Below are positions 17,579 through 27,035 of a stretch of 64,000 nt of DNA, one piece after another; positions within the stretch are counted from its first letter, which is position 1, and each line of letters starts with the position of its first letter. Source of the stretch: Paenibacillus aceti (GTDB lineage: Bacteria; Bacillota; Bacilli; Paenibacillales; Paenibacillaceae); contig NZ_KZ987724.1 in assembly GCF_003614185.1 (NCBI RefSeq), forward strand, positions 3,748,107-3,812,106, in the 5' to 3' direction. The notes under the pieces are model-generated. The model saw only the letters and a program-made list of their open reading frames with translations. It ran no database searches and was not told where the DNA came from. Both the position numbers and the translations under genes were made by a program.

Positions 17579-17908
17579 GTGTATTCTTCGAGTGAAATCC
17601 GTTCTGCTGCCAGAAAGACCTCGCAGGGTGAAGCGGATCTGAAGCGGTCCGAGAGACAGCTGAATTCTGATATTCAAGAGGCCGCTTCCTGGTGGAAAGG
17701 CAAAGCCGGCACGGCCTTCAAGAATGATTATACCGGGCAAACCAGGAATGAGATCACCAGATTGTATACGGAAATCCGCAGTATCGAATCCGGGCTGGAG
17801 CGGCTGGCTCGCGAGGTTCAGATCGCTGATGAGCGGCGTCGGGCCGAGGAGGCCAGAAGAGCTCTGGAGCAGCAAAGACAAGAGCAAGAGCAAGCCAAGC
17901 GAAAATAA
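17579..17908 (+). CDS. WXG100-like helical protein
   Basis: A 109-aa helical protein with a central W-x-G turn (WWKGKAGTAF, Trp39 and Gly41) between two amphipathic helices, as in WXG100/ESAT-6 proteins of type VII secretion. The last 30 residues are a charged coiled coil rich in Arg, Glu and Gln. The start is GTG, with GGGAGG 8 nt upstream. WXG100 proteins are often partners or chaperones of type VII effectors, which suits the lipase downstream. No EssC gene is in the window. Confidence 0.65.
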   Translation: MYSSSEIRSAARKTSQGEADLKRSERQLNSDIQEAASWWKGKAGTAFKNDYTGQTRNEITRLYTEIRSIESGLERLAREVQIADERRRAEEARRALEQQRQEQEQAKRK

Positions 17909-17923
17909 ACAAGGAGAGCAAAT

Positions 17924-19135
17924 GTGATGCTGAATGATAAGCAATATTTATGGTTATGTGAGCTGGCGGATAGCGGTTTACTACAAGCGCAGCAGCACTC
18001 CGGGAGTGTATTGGAAGTCGTCCGCGGCTTGCAGCCTGCGTTAACGGCGCGAGAGTTGGATGACTTGGCTGAGGCTATTCTCGGTAGCGCCAGCTATGCC
18101 GACTTTGAGCTGCAGGCACAATCCTCAGGCGATGAACGCCTGGTGAATTGGGTTCTGCTCTTGAACAAAGAGCAGCAGCAAGGTGTAATTGTAGTAGGAT
18201 CAGAGCCTGGAAAATCCGCAGTTTCAGAGATCCCTTCGCTTCCATTGGATAGTGTGGTGGATGGCGCGGCGCATTCGATTCAGGAGCAATTGCCAGCTGA
18301 AGCTGTGGTCGTCTTTACTGGACTGGGTCAATGCGGCTGGTATGCTGCCTTGTTGGCGGAGAGGCTGGATGCGGAAGCGGTTGTTTTTGGCGCGCCTACT
18401 ATGGAGGAACTCCCGGGCAGAGCCATCAATTATGTGGGAGAGGATACACCGGTAGGAGAATATACGGAGAAGGTCGTATTTGTAAAAGAGATCGATGAAC
18501 TCGGTACCGAGGCGGATACCATTCCGCTGTTTCGGAAGCTGGCCTTTGATGATGGTGGCAGATTAGTCGTCTCAGAGCAAAGCGAGTTCTCTCGCTTCGT
18601 AAGCTGGTTTTACAATACTGTGGGAACGGTGGAACCGGCGATCTGGAATCTCTTTTTTCCAGGGATGGAAGAGGAAGAAGCTGTTATTCTCGCCGATCTC
18701 GGCGTATACTCTGTCTTCTTGAAGGTCGGCGAGCTTACCCAAGAGAAGCTCCTCCGTTCGATCAACGACACCGTACGTTATGCTGCAGGGAAGCTGGAGT
18801 CCCAGCGCGGTCAACTGGCTGCCCAATTGGATAAACTGCCGGATGAGGACTATGATGACCGGGTCGTAGAGGTAGCGGAGAAGTATACGAAGGAAGCGGC
18901 TGAATTCATCGGGCATACCTTCGACAGTGTCCAGACCGTGCTAATGGGAGTCGCTCTCTTTACGCTGGAGCGGGCAGATGGAGGCTTCGATACGGAGTCC
19001 CTGATCGACAGTTTCCAGATACAGCTTCATGAGCTATTGGATCAGGAAGTCGAGCGCGTGAAAGATACCCTCGATCAGGCCGTCGCCCGCCGATTGGAGC
19101 AAGCTTTCCAGCTTCCTGCATTTGAGCTTGAATGA
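17924..19135 (+). CDS. Uncharacterised protein, possibly a degenerate Mbeg1-like hydrolase
   Basis: A 403-aa acidic protein not assigned to a known family. Residues 126-160 (VVVFTGLGQCGWYAALLAER) align by eye with the nucleophile elbow of the lipase encoded downstream (ITVTGHSKGGNKAQ), but the serine position is Gly and the motif is GLGQCG. If related, it has lost the usual catalytic serine, with Cys137 close by. The C-terminal 150 residues are helical, like a WXG/LXG scaffold. AAGGAG precedes the GTG start; an ATG follows immediately at 17927. It may be a non-catalytic partner of the downstream lipase, which is a hypothesis. Confidence 0.55.
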   Translation: MMLNDKQYLWLCELADSGLLQAQQHSGSVLEVVRGLQPALTARELDDLAEAILGSASYADFELQAQSSGDERLVNWVLLLNKEQQQGVIVVGSEPGKSAVSEIPSLPLDSVVDGAAHSIQEQLPAEAVVVFTGLGQCGWYAALLAERLDAEAVVFGAPTMEELPGRAINYVGEDTPVGEYTEKVVFVKEIDELGTEADTIPLFRKLAFDDGGRLVVSEQSEFSRFVSWFYNTVGTVEPAIWNLFFPGMEEEEAVILADLGVYSVFLKVGELTQEKLLRSINDTVRYAAGKLESQRGQLAAQLDKLPDEDYDDRVVEVAEKYTKEAAEFIGHTFDSVQTVLMGVALFTLERADGGFDTESLIDSFQIQLHELLDQEVERVKDTLDQAVARRLEQAFQLPAFELE

Positions 19136-19168
19136 TGAGATAGAGGTAGAAGCGACTTCGCGCCCAAC

Positions 19169-19672
19169 TAATTGCATAAATACACTTATTCCCGTAAAAA
19201 GGAGTTCGCCGTCAGTAGATAGCTGCGGATATACAACTATTTAGTTAAAAAAGCTTCATTCGCACACAAACCCAGCCAAATAGTTGTAGAAAAACACTTA
19301 TACTCTCTATCGAAGGCCTAAAGCGGTGATATAGTTGCATATTTGCACTTATGATCTATTATGCCTCGTCCTAATGGGATAGTCATGGGATGCAAATGAG
19401 GAAGCGCCTTCGATTTGACTTCGACTATCTTCGACTCTTATAGTAACTTGATTCTTGACGAGAACTACCTGCCTGATGGAGCTACTTAACTGCATAAAGT
19501 ACACTTAACCGCAACCTATCGGCGCCAATTGTAGCTTTAACTGCAAAACATACACTTAAAATCCTATTTCCCCCGCCTTGAGCAGGTTTGAGTGATTTTA
19601 AATGTACTAAATACACTTACATAAGAGGAATTCCGGATCTTCCCGGAAAATAAGTGTATGAATATACAACTA
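19169..19672. repeat. Eight family-1 bipartite repeats filling a 600-bp gap
   Basis: Copies lie at 19169-19188, 19220-19239, 19281-19300, 19332-19351, 19487-19507, 19538-19558, 19599-19619 and 19651-19672. Spacing between starts is repeatedly 51-61 bp. Arms resemble TARYTGYA and TRCAMYTA with spacers of 4-6 nt. No gene is apparent in 19136-19738. The array separates the ATPase part of the cluster from the lipoprotein-lipase pair. Confidence 0.9.
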
Positions 19673-19738
19673 ACTGAGGTGAGATATTCTACAAATGGAA
19701 CCATATAGCTATTCCAATTCAGCGTTGGGAGGGATCTG

Positions 19739-20500
19739 ATGAATCAATGGGCAGCACGTACACTACTCGTTGTTTTAGCAGGAATGATCATTATTTTAGG
19801 AGTGAGCGGATGTATGAGTAAGAAAAAAACAACAGAAGAAACCAAACCTACCCCGGAGGTTGTCAAGGAAAAAGTGTTAACCCATCTACAGGAGAAGTAT
19901 GGAGAAGAGTTTGTTCCGGTATCTTTTAGCGGTAGTAGTTGGGCTTATGCTTACAATACGATGTACGTATATCCAAAGAGTGGATCGAAATCGGACTCCG
20001 TTGAGGTCCACATCGTGATTAATAAGGATGGTACTTATGATATTAGCGACGGGTATTTCGGAATTTATATCCGTGAAAAGTATGAAACAGTAATTTCTGA
20101 CTTTGTTAGTGACTTCTACGAGGATTTTAAACTGTATACGGATTTTGGAGAGGGCACTTTACCAAATCGTTTAAATAAGAATAGTGGTATTGAACAAATG
20201 TATGTTAATGAAGATGAAAATGTTTCGTCCCATACAGTTATTTTTGTCAAAGAGGATTCGGTTAAAGGCCAAGATGTAGAATCGACCTTAGTGGACATGG
20301 CAAAGAAAATGAGAGCTAAAAAAATGGTTGGTATGCTTCGATTATATGTCGTTAAAGGCGAAAAATTTGAAGGAATAGATTTGAATGCATTAAACGCAGT
20401 GGATGAAAGTGAGTACTTCCTAGGAAGCCAAAAGTCCGTCATGGTTACTCATGAGTTGAAGATAAGACAAAACAGAAAGGAGGTTGATGTTGATGGCTGA
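19739..20500 (+). CDS. Lipoprotein, candidate immunity protein to the adjacent lipase
   Basis: A 253-aa protein with a lipoprotein signal peptide (hydrophobic 9-22, lipobox VSGC, Cys25), then an acidic alpha/beta domain with no family I recognise. GGGAGGG precedes the ATG. Its 3' end contains the RBS and start of the lipase gene, so the two are coupled. A surface lipoprotein directly before a lipase recalls the TilA immunity lipoproteins of the S. aureus type VII lipase TslA. Base composition is lower in GC than the flanking genes. The immunity role is inference. Confidence 0.7.
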   Translation: MNQWAARTLLVVLAGMIIILGVSGCMSKKKTTEETKPTPEVVKEKVLTHLQEKYGEEFVPVSFSGSSWAYAYNTMYVYPKSGSKSDSVEVHIVINKDGTYDISDGYFGIYIREKYETVISDFVSDFYEDFKLYTDFGEGTLPNRLNKNSGIEQMYVNEDENVSSHTVIFVKEDSVKGQDVESTLVDMAKKMRAKKMVGMLRLYVVKGEKFEGIDLNALNAVDESEYFLGSQKSVMVTHELKIRQNRKEVDVDG

Positions 20501-22919
20501 ATTAAGCGAAAGTCAGTTAATTCTATTAGACAACTTAATATATCTTAATGATGTTGCTAATAAAGACGGCCAAACTGTATCAATGATCGTCGACAACCTG
20601 TTATATTCTAATGGACTCAAAAAAAGTGAATCTATAAAAGACGGGGCCGTCGAATACCCTGGTATGATGAGCAAACAAGAGTGGATATCCATTCTGAAGG
20701 CGATTGAGAAAGATCCCCAGTTGATGAATATGACGATAAAACACGGCCAAGTCGGTCACGTGTACGACCAAAAAGGAAACATCGTCGTGAATCAGCAGGG
20801 GAAGCCGTTAGAGGTTGGCGCGCGGATGGCTACCTTTGTGGATAGTAACAATAATGCTACGGTGGTCTTCCGCGGTACGGCGGGAGACTTCGAGTGGCAT
20901 GATAACGGGACGGGCGGGTATTTATCCGATACGGTGATGCAGAAGCGCGCCCTGGAGTATATTGAGAGTCTGCCCTACAACCATATTACGGTTACCGGCC
21001 ACTCTAAGGGAGGCAATAAGGCTCAATATGTCGGGATTCTCTCCGATAAGGTGGATCGGGTCCTCTCCTTGGATGGGCAAGGCTTCTCCAAAGAATTCGT
21101 TGAGAAGTATAAAGATCTGATCAACCAGAACAAACATAAAATCACCTCGATCTCCGCTGAAGATGACTACGTAAATTGTCTCCTGATTCCTGTTGCCGGG
21201 AAAATGATCTACATAGATACTGACTATCAAAAAGACTTCCTTAGAAACCACAGCCCGGGCATCGTTCTGGATGCTAATGGACAATTAAGAGATACTTCTA
21301 CACCCGGAGCTATTCCGAGGTTCATTAATGATTTGACGATCTACTTGAACGCTCATATGAAAGAACCGCATCGCAGCTATGCGATGGATGGACTACTAGC
21401 TTTAATGCAAAGCGGAAACGAAGGGTTTCAAAAAGCAAGCGGTTTTCACACCCTGGGAAGCGCCATCATTACACTTCCCTATCTGGGGGGATATCTTCTG
21501 GAGAAGGCCGCCCAAGGAGGAATGGATTTTGGGAAGCTTCTAGCCGCCTTTCTGGGTGCCGTTGTACTGCCTCGCGAATTTATGGATGACTTTTTTCGTT
21601 ATTTGAAGATCAATGCAGAGAATTTAGGCTACCTGATTCAATTAGGAAAAGAAATCGGCATGATCCTGGCTCCTATCATCATCGAAAAGCTGGCCGCCTT
21701 TGTAACTAATTTAGGAAATCAGATTGCCGATAAGGCCAAGGAAATCGCTGCAAGCATCGTCGCCTTCGCAGGAAAAATCAAGGACGGATGGGACACGATG
21801 GTGCACAAAATCAGCAGCTTTGTATCGGACCTTAAAAACGCCGCCCTGGAAAAGCTTCAGAATTTTAAAGAAAAAATGTTTCAGGGAATCAAGAACTTCA
21901 GTAACTGGGTAGCCGAGGGCACGAAAAAAGCGGTCAACGCCGCTAAAAACACCTGGAATCGCGCAGTGGATACGGTCAAAGGCTGGTTTGGAAACATGAA
22001 GGAGAAGGCCGGGAATGCGATCAGCAGCCTGAAAGCGGGAATCAAGCATACGGTCAAATTAACTCGAGCGGCCATCGGTAAATTCATCGACGCTTCGGTA
22101 ACGAAGGCGAAGGAAATTGGCAACTGGCTGGTCACCAAGCTGGATCAGGCCCGAGGTAAGATACGGGAGCTAGGCGCTAAAATCCAGGCGGCATTCCATG
22201 CCTTCGTAGACAGGTTGAAGGAAGGCTGGGAAAGCCTCAAGGGTCATATGAAGAGCCTGGCTGGAAAAGCCAAAGATACTGCAGTTCAGGTTTCTAAAAA
22301 CATCGCTCAGTTTGCCCAAAATCTCGTCCAGACGGTGAGAAGCTTCTGTGATAAGCTGGCCGCCGCCTATCGGCGAATCATGGACGGTATCAAGCAATCC
22401 TGGGATAAGCTCGTTGACAAGGTTACTACCCTGTACGGCAAGCTCAAGAGTACGATCAGTATCAAGGTTCACGAGTATAAAGACAAGATGAAATCGATGG
22501 TCACCCTGGCCAAGGGAAAAATCAAAGACCTCGGCAAACAAGCTTATAAGGGGATCAAGCAGTTCGCCAGCAAGGTGATAAAAGGAATGTCACGAATCTC
22601 CGGCGGCCTGCTTATGGTCAGTGTGGATCGGCTCGACCATTTGCAGACGAGGTTCAAACGAGCGGATAACGAAATCATGTCCACCACCGGACGGATTATG
22701 AGTGATGCGGAGCGTATTGCTGCTGATGTCTCGCGTTCTTATAGCGAATCCAACGTGCAGAGCCAAGTTCGCCAGCTTCAGCGGGCGATCGATGATGTGC
22801 GAAATCGCAGCAGACGAATTGCGGATGAATTGCAGCGCAAGACCCGTTCTATCAGTATCGCCAGAGAACAGTATTTAAAAATCGAGCACATGGTGAAAAG
22901 TGAGATCCGAAGCACTTAA
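20493..22919 (+). CDS. Mbeg1-like (DUF2974) lipase with C-terminal WXG/LXG-like helical region
   Basis: An 808-aa protein. Residues about 10-260 form an alpha/beta hydrolase: FRGTAGDFEW near 126, the nucleophile elbow VTGHSKGG (Ser171), a likely Asp in ISAEDDY (224/225) and His253 in LRNHSPG. Residues 390-690 are long amphipathic helices with regularly placed Trp and Lys. The last 100 (SVDRLDHLQTRFKRADNEI onwards) look like a WXG100/LXG coiled-coil. This reverse order, enzyme first and targeting helices last, resembles the type VII lipase TslA. I chose the ATG at 20493 (AAAGGAGG 9 nt upstream); TTG at 20484 and ATG at 20487 are alternatives. Secretion is inferred, not shown. Confidence 0.8.
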   Translation: MAELSESQLILLDNLIYLNDVANKDGQTVSMIVDNLLYSNGLKKSESIKDGAVEYPGMMSKQEWISILKAIEKDPQLMNMTIKHGQVGHVYDQKGNIVVNQQGKPLEVGARMATFVDSNNNATVVFRGTAGDFEWHDNGTGGYLSDTVMQKRALEYIESLPYNHITVTGHSKGGNKAQYVGILSDKVDRVLSLDGQGFSKEFVEKYKDLINQNKHKITSISAEDDYVNCLLIPVAGKMIYIDTDYQKDFLRNHSPGIVLDANGQLRDTSTPGAIPRFINDLTIYLNAHMKEPHRSYAMDGLLALMQSGNEGFQKASGFHTLGSAIITLPYLGGYLLEKAAQGGMDFGKLLAAFLGAVVLPREFMDDFFRYLKINAENLGYLIQLGKEIGMILAPIIIEKLAAFVTNLGNQIADKAKEIAASIVAFAGKIKDGWDTMVHKISSFVSDLKNAALEKLQNFKEKMFQGIKNFSNWVAEGTKKAVNAAKNTWNRAVDTVKGWFGNMKEKAGNAISSLKAGIKHTVKLTRAAIGKFIDASVTKAKEIGNWLVTKLDQARGKIRELGAKIQAAFHAFVDRLKEGWESLKGHMKSLAGKAKDTAVQVSKNIAQFAQNLVQTVRSFCDKLAAAYRRIMDGIKQSWDKLVDKVTTLYGKLKSTISIKVHEYKDKMKSMVTLAKGKIKDLGKQAYKGIKQFASKVIKGMSRISGGLLMVSVDRLDHLQTRFKRADNEIMSTTGRIMSDAERIAADVSRSYSESNVQSQVRQLQRAIDDVRNRSRRIADELQRKTRSISIAREQYLKIEHMVKSEIRST

Positions 22920-22940
22920 TAAGCGGGACGGTAAATCCGG

Positions 22941-23124
22941 TAGTTGCAAATCATACACTTAAATTCCCGAATTATCGTAACTACCTGGCAACAAATGTAT
23001 TCCGTACACTTAAAATAACTCATTCCTGTACCCTTTAGGAAAAACGTTATTTTAAGTGTACTTTTTGCAATTAAAATGGTGTCGAGGCTAATTAATGCTG
23101 ATTTAGTTGTATTCTATGCAGTTA
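22941..23124. repeat. Four family-1 bipartite repeats
   Basis: Copies at 22941-22961, 22992-23012, 23054-23074 (inverted) and 23104-23124, spaced about 50-62 bp. They fill the gap between the converging lipase and bactofilin genes. No separate terminator is obvious for either gene. Confidence 0.88.
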
Positions 23125-23151
23125 GGTATAGCTCTACAGCTACAGCTACAC

Positions 23152-23877
23152 CTACACCTGCTCCGCGCTTCCGACCGAAGCCCTGGGATCGATCTCGCAG
23201 TGCCGCTTATACTCCACCCGTTCAATTTCACAGCCCGGTCCGATCTTGACCGCATCTCCGCGCACGATTCTGGCCCGCGTCTCCTCCAGCTCCACGAGAT
23301 CTCCTTCAATGCTGTCCGCCGTCAGCTTCGCCGCCAACGAAGGGGTGATCAGGCTTAACAGACGTCTCGGCGAAGACTGCTTCTGCCGTACCACAATTCG
23401 CTCACCGCCGATCTCCCGGGCCTGGCTGCTTCCTTCCAGCAGAATCTCCAGTTCCCCCGCATTGATCATGCCGTTCGCACGGATCAGACCATGTACCTTC
23501 AAGGTCTCAAACTCTGCATTTTCCCCAATCTTGATGCCACCGTCTACCTTCGCATGCTCAGCGGATACGCCTCCGCCCAGTGTCAGCATTCCGTTAATAT
23601 CGATCTTGCCAAACTCTACATTTCCCTCCACCTTCATCGAGCCATCCACGCGCAGCTCACCGCCACGAACCGAGCCGGATACAGAGGCCGTTCCGTTCGA
23701 GCGTAATTTTCCCGCCTCCACCGAGTTCTTTACCTTCAGGGTACCATTCGAGGTCAATGAGTTACAGACGATGTCTCCGTTTAGCGTAGCCAATCCATCT
23801 GCTACAATCTTCCCATAGGTTCCTCCGGCCACCTGGCCGATCCCGTTAATCTTCAAGTCTTTGAATTCACTTCCCAT
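23152..23877 (-). CDS. Bactofilin-like polymer-forming protein (YhbE/YhbF type)
   Basis: A 241-aa protein made largely of short beta-helix turns (repeated G-x-L-x-V-x-G patterns such as NGTLKVKNSV and DGSMKVEGNV) in residues 1-150. A loop with Arg/Ser and a second short beta section follow. This is the bactofilin fold, which polymerises into cytoskeletal filaments. The gene starts 4 bp after the YhbD-like gene, matching the yhbD-yhbE-yhbF arrangement of B. subtilis, where the bactofilins affect motility. Confidence 0.85.
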   Translation of the reverse strand: MGSEFKDLKINGIGQVAGGTYGKIVADGLATLNGDIVCNSLTSNGTLKVKNSVEAGKLRSNGTASVSGSVRGGELRVDGSMKVEGNVEFGKIDINGMLTLGGGVSAEHAKVDGGIKIGENAEFETLKVHGLIRANGMINAGELEILLEGSSQAREIGGERIVVRQKQSSPRRLLSLITPSLAAKLTADSIEGDLVELEETRARIVRGDAVKIGPGCEIERVEYKRHCEIDPRASVGSAEQV

Positions 23878-23881
23878 TAAC

Positions 23882-24526
23882 TTAAACCTCGCTCCCGTTT
23901 ATAAGTAGCTTCAATGCCTCCGTACACTGTGCCAATGATAGATGGGCAGCAATCTTCGCCCCAGGATCTACGTAGATCTGCGGGTCATTAGCAACGAGAA
24001 TGAAGGTGGACACTCCCTTTTTACGTATTAAAATAATCCCACCATCCATTCCCGCAATCCGCGGCAGATGCTCATTCAGCATCTCGATCAACAGCCGTCC
24101 TTCCTCCAGCGAAATATCACCGCTCTGCAGCCACTGATCCAGCACATACATGCTCAGCAGTTTATCGAACTCAAATAATAGAGATTGTGCTGCCGGATCG
24201 GCCACCTCAATATATAAATTCAAGGCAGACGATGTAACCATGTTTCGTTCCAATATTTCACCTGCGGTCAGCCGAATATCCGCCAAGCCAGGTGAGAATA
24301 CATCTGCCAATGCATCCAGAGACAGATCATCCTTCATATTCAGAATCCGGTCGATACGTTGAAGAATTTTATCACGTGGAAAAAAGGTTTCCTGTCCAGT
24401 ATAGGAAGATTTGCGGATGAACCACTGCTCCGGAATCAAGTTCTTGCGCTTCCAGCGATACAGCTGACCGTATGATATACCGGTCACATCCAGTAGCTCC
24501 TTTTTGGAAATCAAGTCTTCGTTCAT
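23882..24526 (-). CDS. YhbD-like protein (DUF4004) with MerR-type HTH
   Basis: The 214-aa protein starts with a MerR-like HTH (ISKKELLDVTGISYGQLYRW at residues 6-25, then KRKNLIPEQWF) and continues with the helical/alpha-beta DUF4004 domain. B. subtilis yhbD precedes the bactofilin genes in the same way. It probably regulates its own operon; an inverted repeat GTAACA-N6-TGTTAC lies 28 bp upstream. The DNA-binding role is inferred from the HTH. Confidence 0.85.
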   Translation of the reverse strand: MNEDLISKKELLDVTGISYGQLYRWKRKNLIPEQWFIRKSSYTGQETFFPRDKILQRIDRILNMKDDLSLDALADVFSPGLADIRLTAGEILERNMVTSSALNLYIEVADPAAQSLLFEFDKLLSMYVLDQWLQSGDISLEEGRLLIEMLNEHLPRIAGMDGGIILIRKKGVSTFILVANDPQIYVDPGAKIAAHLSLAQCTEALKLLINGSEV

Positions 24527-24553
24527 ACGTATCCCCCTTTCTCAGAAATTAAT

Positions 24554-24571
24554 GTAACATAACATTGTTAC
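24554..24571. promoter_or_regulatory. Inverted repeat, candidate operator of the YhbD-bactofilin operon
   Basis: GTAACA and TGTTAC around TAACAT form a perfect 6-6-6 dyad 28 bp upstream of the YhbD-like start. Its position suits autoregulation by that MerR-like protein. Confidence 0.45.
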
Positions 24572-24590
24572 GTAGTAAAGCGGACAAAAA

Positions 24591-24637
24591 ATATCTCTAA
24601 CGCATTCGAAATCCAAGTCCAAATACGCTAGAGATAT
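24591..24637 (-). terminator. Terminator of the chemoreceptor gene
   Basis: Arms ATATCTCTAACGC and GCGTATTTG...: on the minus strand ATATCTCTAGCGTA pairs with the TGCGTTAGAGATAT arm, followed by TTTTTTG. It lies 15 bp after the chemoreceptor stop codon. Confidence 0.8.
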
Positions 24638-24652
24638 AGTCTGCATTCTATA

Positions 24653-26665
24653 TTATTCTTTTTCCTTATCCAGCTTGAAATACTCTACTTTACTATGCAT
24701 CGATGTAGCGATTTGAGCCAAGCCCTCTGCTGCGGAAGCAATCTCCTCCATAGAAGCGAGCTGCTGCTCAGTAGCTGCCGTTACACTCTGGAAGTCGTCC
24801 TGGCTCCGGGCTGAAGTCTCCGCAATATGAGCTACCGAGGCGGCTACCTCGTCAGCACTTGCCGACATCTGCTCAGTAATAGCTGATACATCCTGGATTT
24901 GTTCCAGAATCTGCTTCGTCGATTGCTCGATCTGACGGAAGGCAACCTGCGCGTCATCGGGCACAGACATCCCGCGTTCTACATTCGTAACAACGTCCTG
25001 ACTCATCTTCGTATAGGCTTCCTGAGTCAAATCAGCCATTTGTACCAAACGGCCCTGAATCTGTTCAACCGTATCCTTCGATTGTTCAGCCAGCTTGCGA
25101 ACCTCCCCGGCTACGACGGCAAAGCCGCGGCCTTCCTCACCTGCTCTAGCCGCTTCAATCGCTGCATTTAGGGCTAGCAAATTCGTCTTCTTGGCGATAT
25201 CGGCAACCGCTGAGCCCATCTCGGCTACATGGGAGCTGATCTCATTCATTTGACGAATCAATTCGGCCGACTCCGACGTAGAGCGATGAATTTCACTCAT
25301 CTGCGCTGCCACAATAGCTACCTTCTGACTACCGGTATGGATATCCTCCTCCGTCTGAGAGGAAGAGCTTGCGATCAGATTCGAAGCCTCGGCGATTCTA
25401 TAGATACCCTGGGACATCTCTTCCATCGCTCTCGCCCCTTCTGCCGAAGAGGTCGCCTGTCTCTCCGCATCCTCGGAAGCGTTCTGAACGAGCTCCACGA
25501 CATGTTCAACAGCCTTCGTATTATGCTCGGTGCTCGCCGTCAGCTCTTCACTGGAAGCAGCGAGTTGCCCGGAAATATCTGCGACACTACCGATAATATC
25601 CCGGATCGTCGAGACCATACTATTGTAGTTCCCCGTCAATTGACCGATCTCGTCCTTGCTGCTGACCGCAACCTTCTCATTCAAATATCCTTCTCCGACC
25701 CGCTTGGACGACAGATTCAATCTTTCGATCGGCAGCGTAACCGCCCGGACCACGAAGTACAGCACGGCAAGCCCAAGAATCAGAGCAATCCCTGATATGA
25801 TCAAGCAGTTCCAGAATATCGGCATCGCCCTTTCATCGATTTCCTTCATCTCCAGCACACCGACAATCTTGAAGCCTGTCCATTCATTTGTTATAAAATA
25901 AACCCGCTGATCATTGCCGCTAACCGGACTCTTATAGTTGATGAATCCGGATTCGGCGGCATGGATCTTATCCACCTGCTCGCCCTGAATCTCTTCACCG
26001 ATCTCTGTCTCAGGATCGGCTACCACCCGATTATTCCGGTCCATCACATAAATGTAGCCTCGCTCGCCCAGTTTCGTGCTCTCGGCCATCTCATTGATTT
26101 TGGACAGATTCAAGGAGACCGTGATCGCACCTTGTTTATCCGGCAGCGCACGGCTGACGAATAGACTGTAATTGCCTGTAGAAGTCGATTTGAACGGATC
26201 TATAATAACCGCTTTATCAGGCTCATCCAACGCGGCCTTATACCAATCGCGCTCTCTGGGATCATACTCCTCCTCACCCGTCTCCACCGCCTTCATCCAG
26301 GCCCCGTTGTTATTCCCGATCACAATATTGCCTGTATCCGGGTGCTTCTCAACGAAGAGCTTAAGCAGCTTCTGAACCTCCGGTGACTTGCTATCAATCT
26401 GCTGTGAGCTGATCTGCATAGCTAGCTGATCTGCATTATCGACCTGCGCTTCGATCAACCGATCCAAAGACTCGTTGAACAGGAACGCGCTCATTTGGGT
26501 CAGATCATCCGTGCTCTCTCGCAGCTCCGTCTTCGCACTATTGAAGCTGCCGATTGCGATGACGATACTAGGTACAATAAGCATCAGAGCAAATAGAATG
26601 AATAATCGGTTACGTAAACTTCGTACTTCTACTAAAGATTTTAATCGTTTCATTAGTCCTTTCAA
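24653..26665 (-). CDS. Methyl-accepting chemotaxis protein (dCache-HAMP-MCP)
   Basis: A 670-aa chemoreceptor. The first membrane segment is at about residues 20-42 and an extracellular dCache sensor occupies about 43-270 (RERDWYKAA and [17 protein letters not shown] are typical). A second membrane segment is near 275-300, then HAMP, then the methyl-accepting signalling domain with the hairpin tip [20 protein letters not shown] near residue 520. I chose a TTG start at 26665 because AGGAGG lies 7 nt upstream; ATG at 26653 is an alternative, and an ATG at 26689 lies upstream of the RBS. The monocistronic gene has its own terminator. The ligand is not predictable. Confidence 0.92.
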   Translation of the reverse strand: MKGLMKRLKSLVEVRSLRNRLFILFALMLIVPSIVIAIGSFNSAKTELRESTDDLTQMSAFLFNESLDRLIEAQVDNADQLAMQISSQQIDSKSPEVQKLLKLFVEKHPDTGNIVIGNNNGAWMKAVETGEEEYDPRERDWYKAALDEPDKAVIIDPFKSTSTGNYSLFVSRALPDKQGAITVSLNLSKINEMAESTKLGERGYIYVMDRNNRVVADPETEIGEEIQGEQVDKIHAAESGFINYKSPVSGNDQRVYFITNEWTGFKIVGVLEMKEIDERAMPIFWNCLIISGIALILGLAVLYFVVRAVTLPIERLNLSSKRVGEGYLNEKVAVSSKDEIGQLTGNYNSMVSTIRDIIGSVADISGQLAASSEELTASTEHNTKAVEHVVELVQNASEDAERQATSSAEGARAMEEMSQGIYRIAEASNLIASSSSQTEEDIHTGSQKVAIVAAQMSEIHRSTSESAELIRQMNEISSHVAEMGSAVADIAKKTNLLALNAAIEAARAGEEGRGFAVVAGEVRKLAEQSKDTVEQIQGRLVQMADLTQEAYTKMSQDVVTNVERGMSVPDDAQVAFRQIEQSTKQILEQIQDVSAITEQMSASADEVAASVAHIAETSARSQDDFQSVTAATEQQLASMEEIASAAEGLAQIATSMHSKVEYFKLDKEKE

Positions 26666-26979
26666 GAAAGCCCCTCCTCTGATTTGCAAATATGCTAAAA
26701 ACTTGATAAATCACCCCTTCGATCCCTCCTGAAAATATGTATTTGTGCAGCAATGAACATGAGGTTAATTCACATGATTTTGCAGGGTATAAAATTACAA
26801 GATATCCATTTCTTCGACAGAATTCGAGCGTTTCTTAATATGTCCTAGAAAATTTTCATGAAAAATTAATAATCCTTTTCAAACTATTGCAATCCAGCCA
26901 TATTATTCCCAAATCATACATGTATTGAAATGCGGAGCGCTCGTATGGACACGTTATAGCCTCTCTTCGAGAGACAGCA

Positions 26980-27011
26980 AAAACCACCACATCCACAGAT
27001 GGACGCGATGG
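26980..27011 (-). terminator. Terminator of argH
   Basis: On the minus strand CCATCGCGTCC (27011-27001) pairs with GGATGTGGTGG (26994-26984), counting G-U pairs, followed by TTTTT. The rest of the gap 26666-26980 holds the chemoreceptor RBS but no gene or clear promoter that I can see. Confidence 0.75.
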
Positions 27012-27035
27012 TTCAAAGTACAATCTGATCTTATG

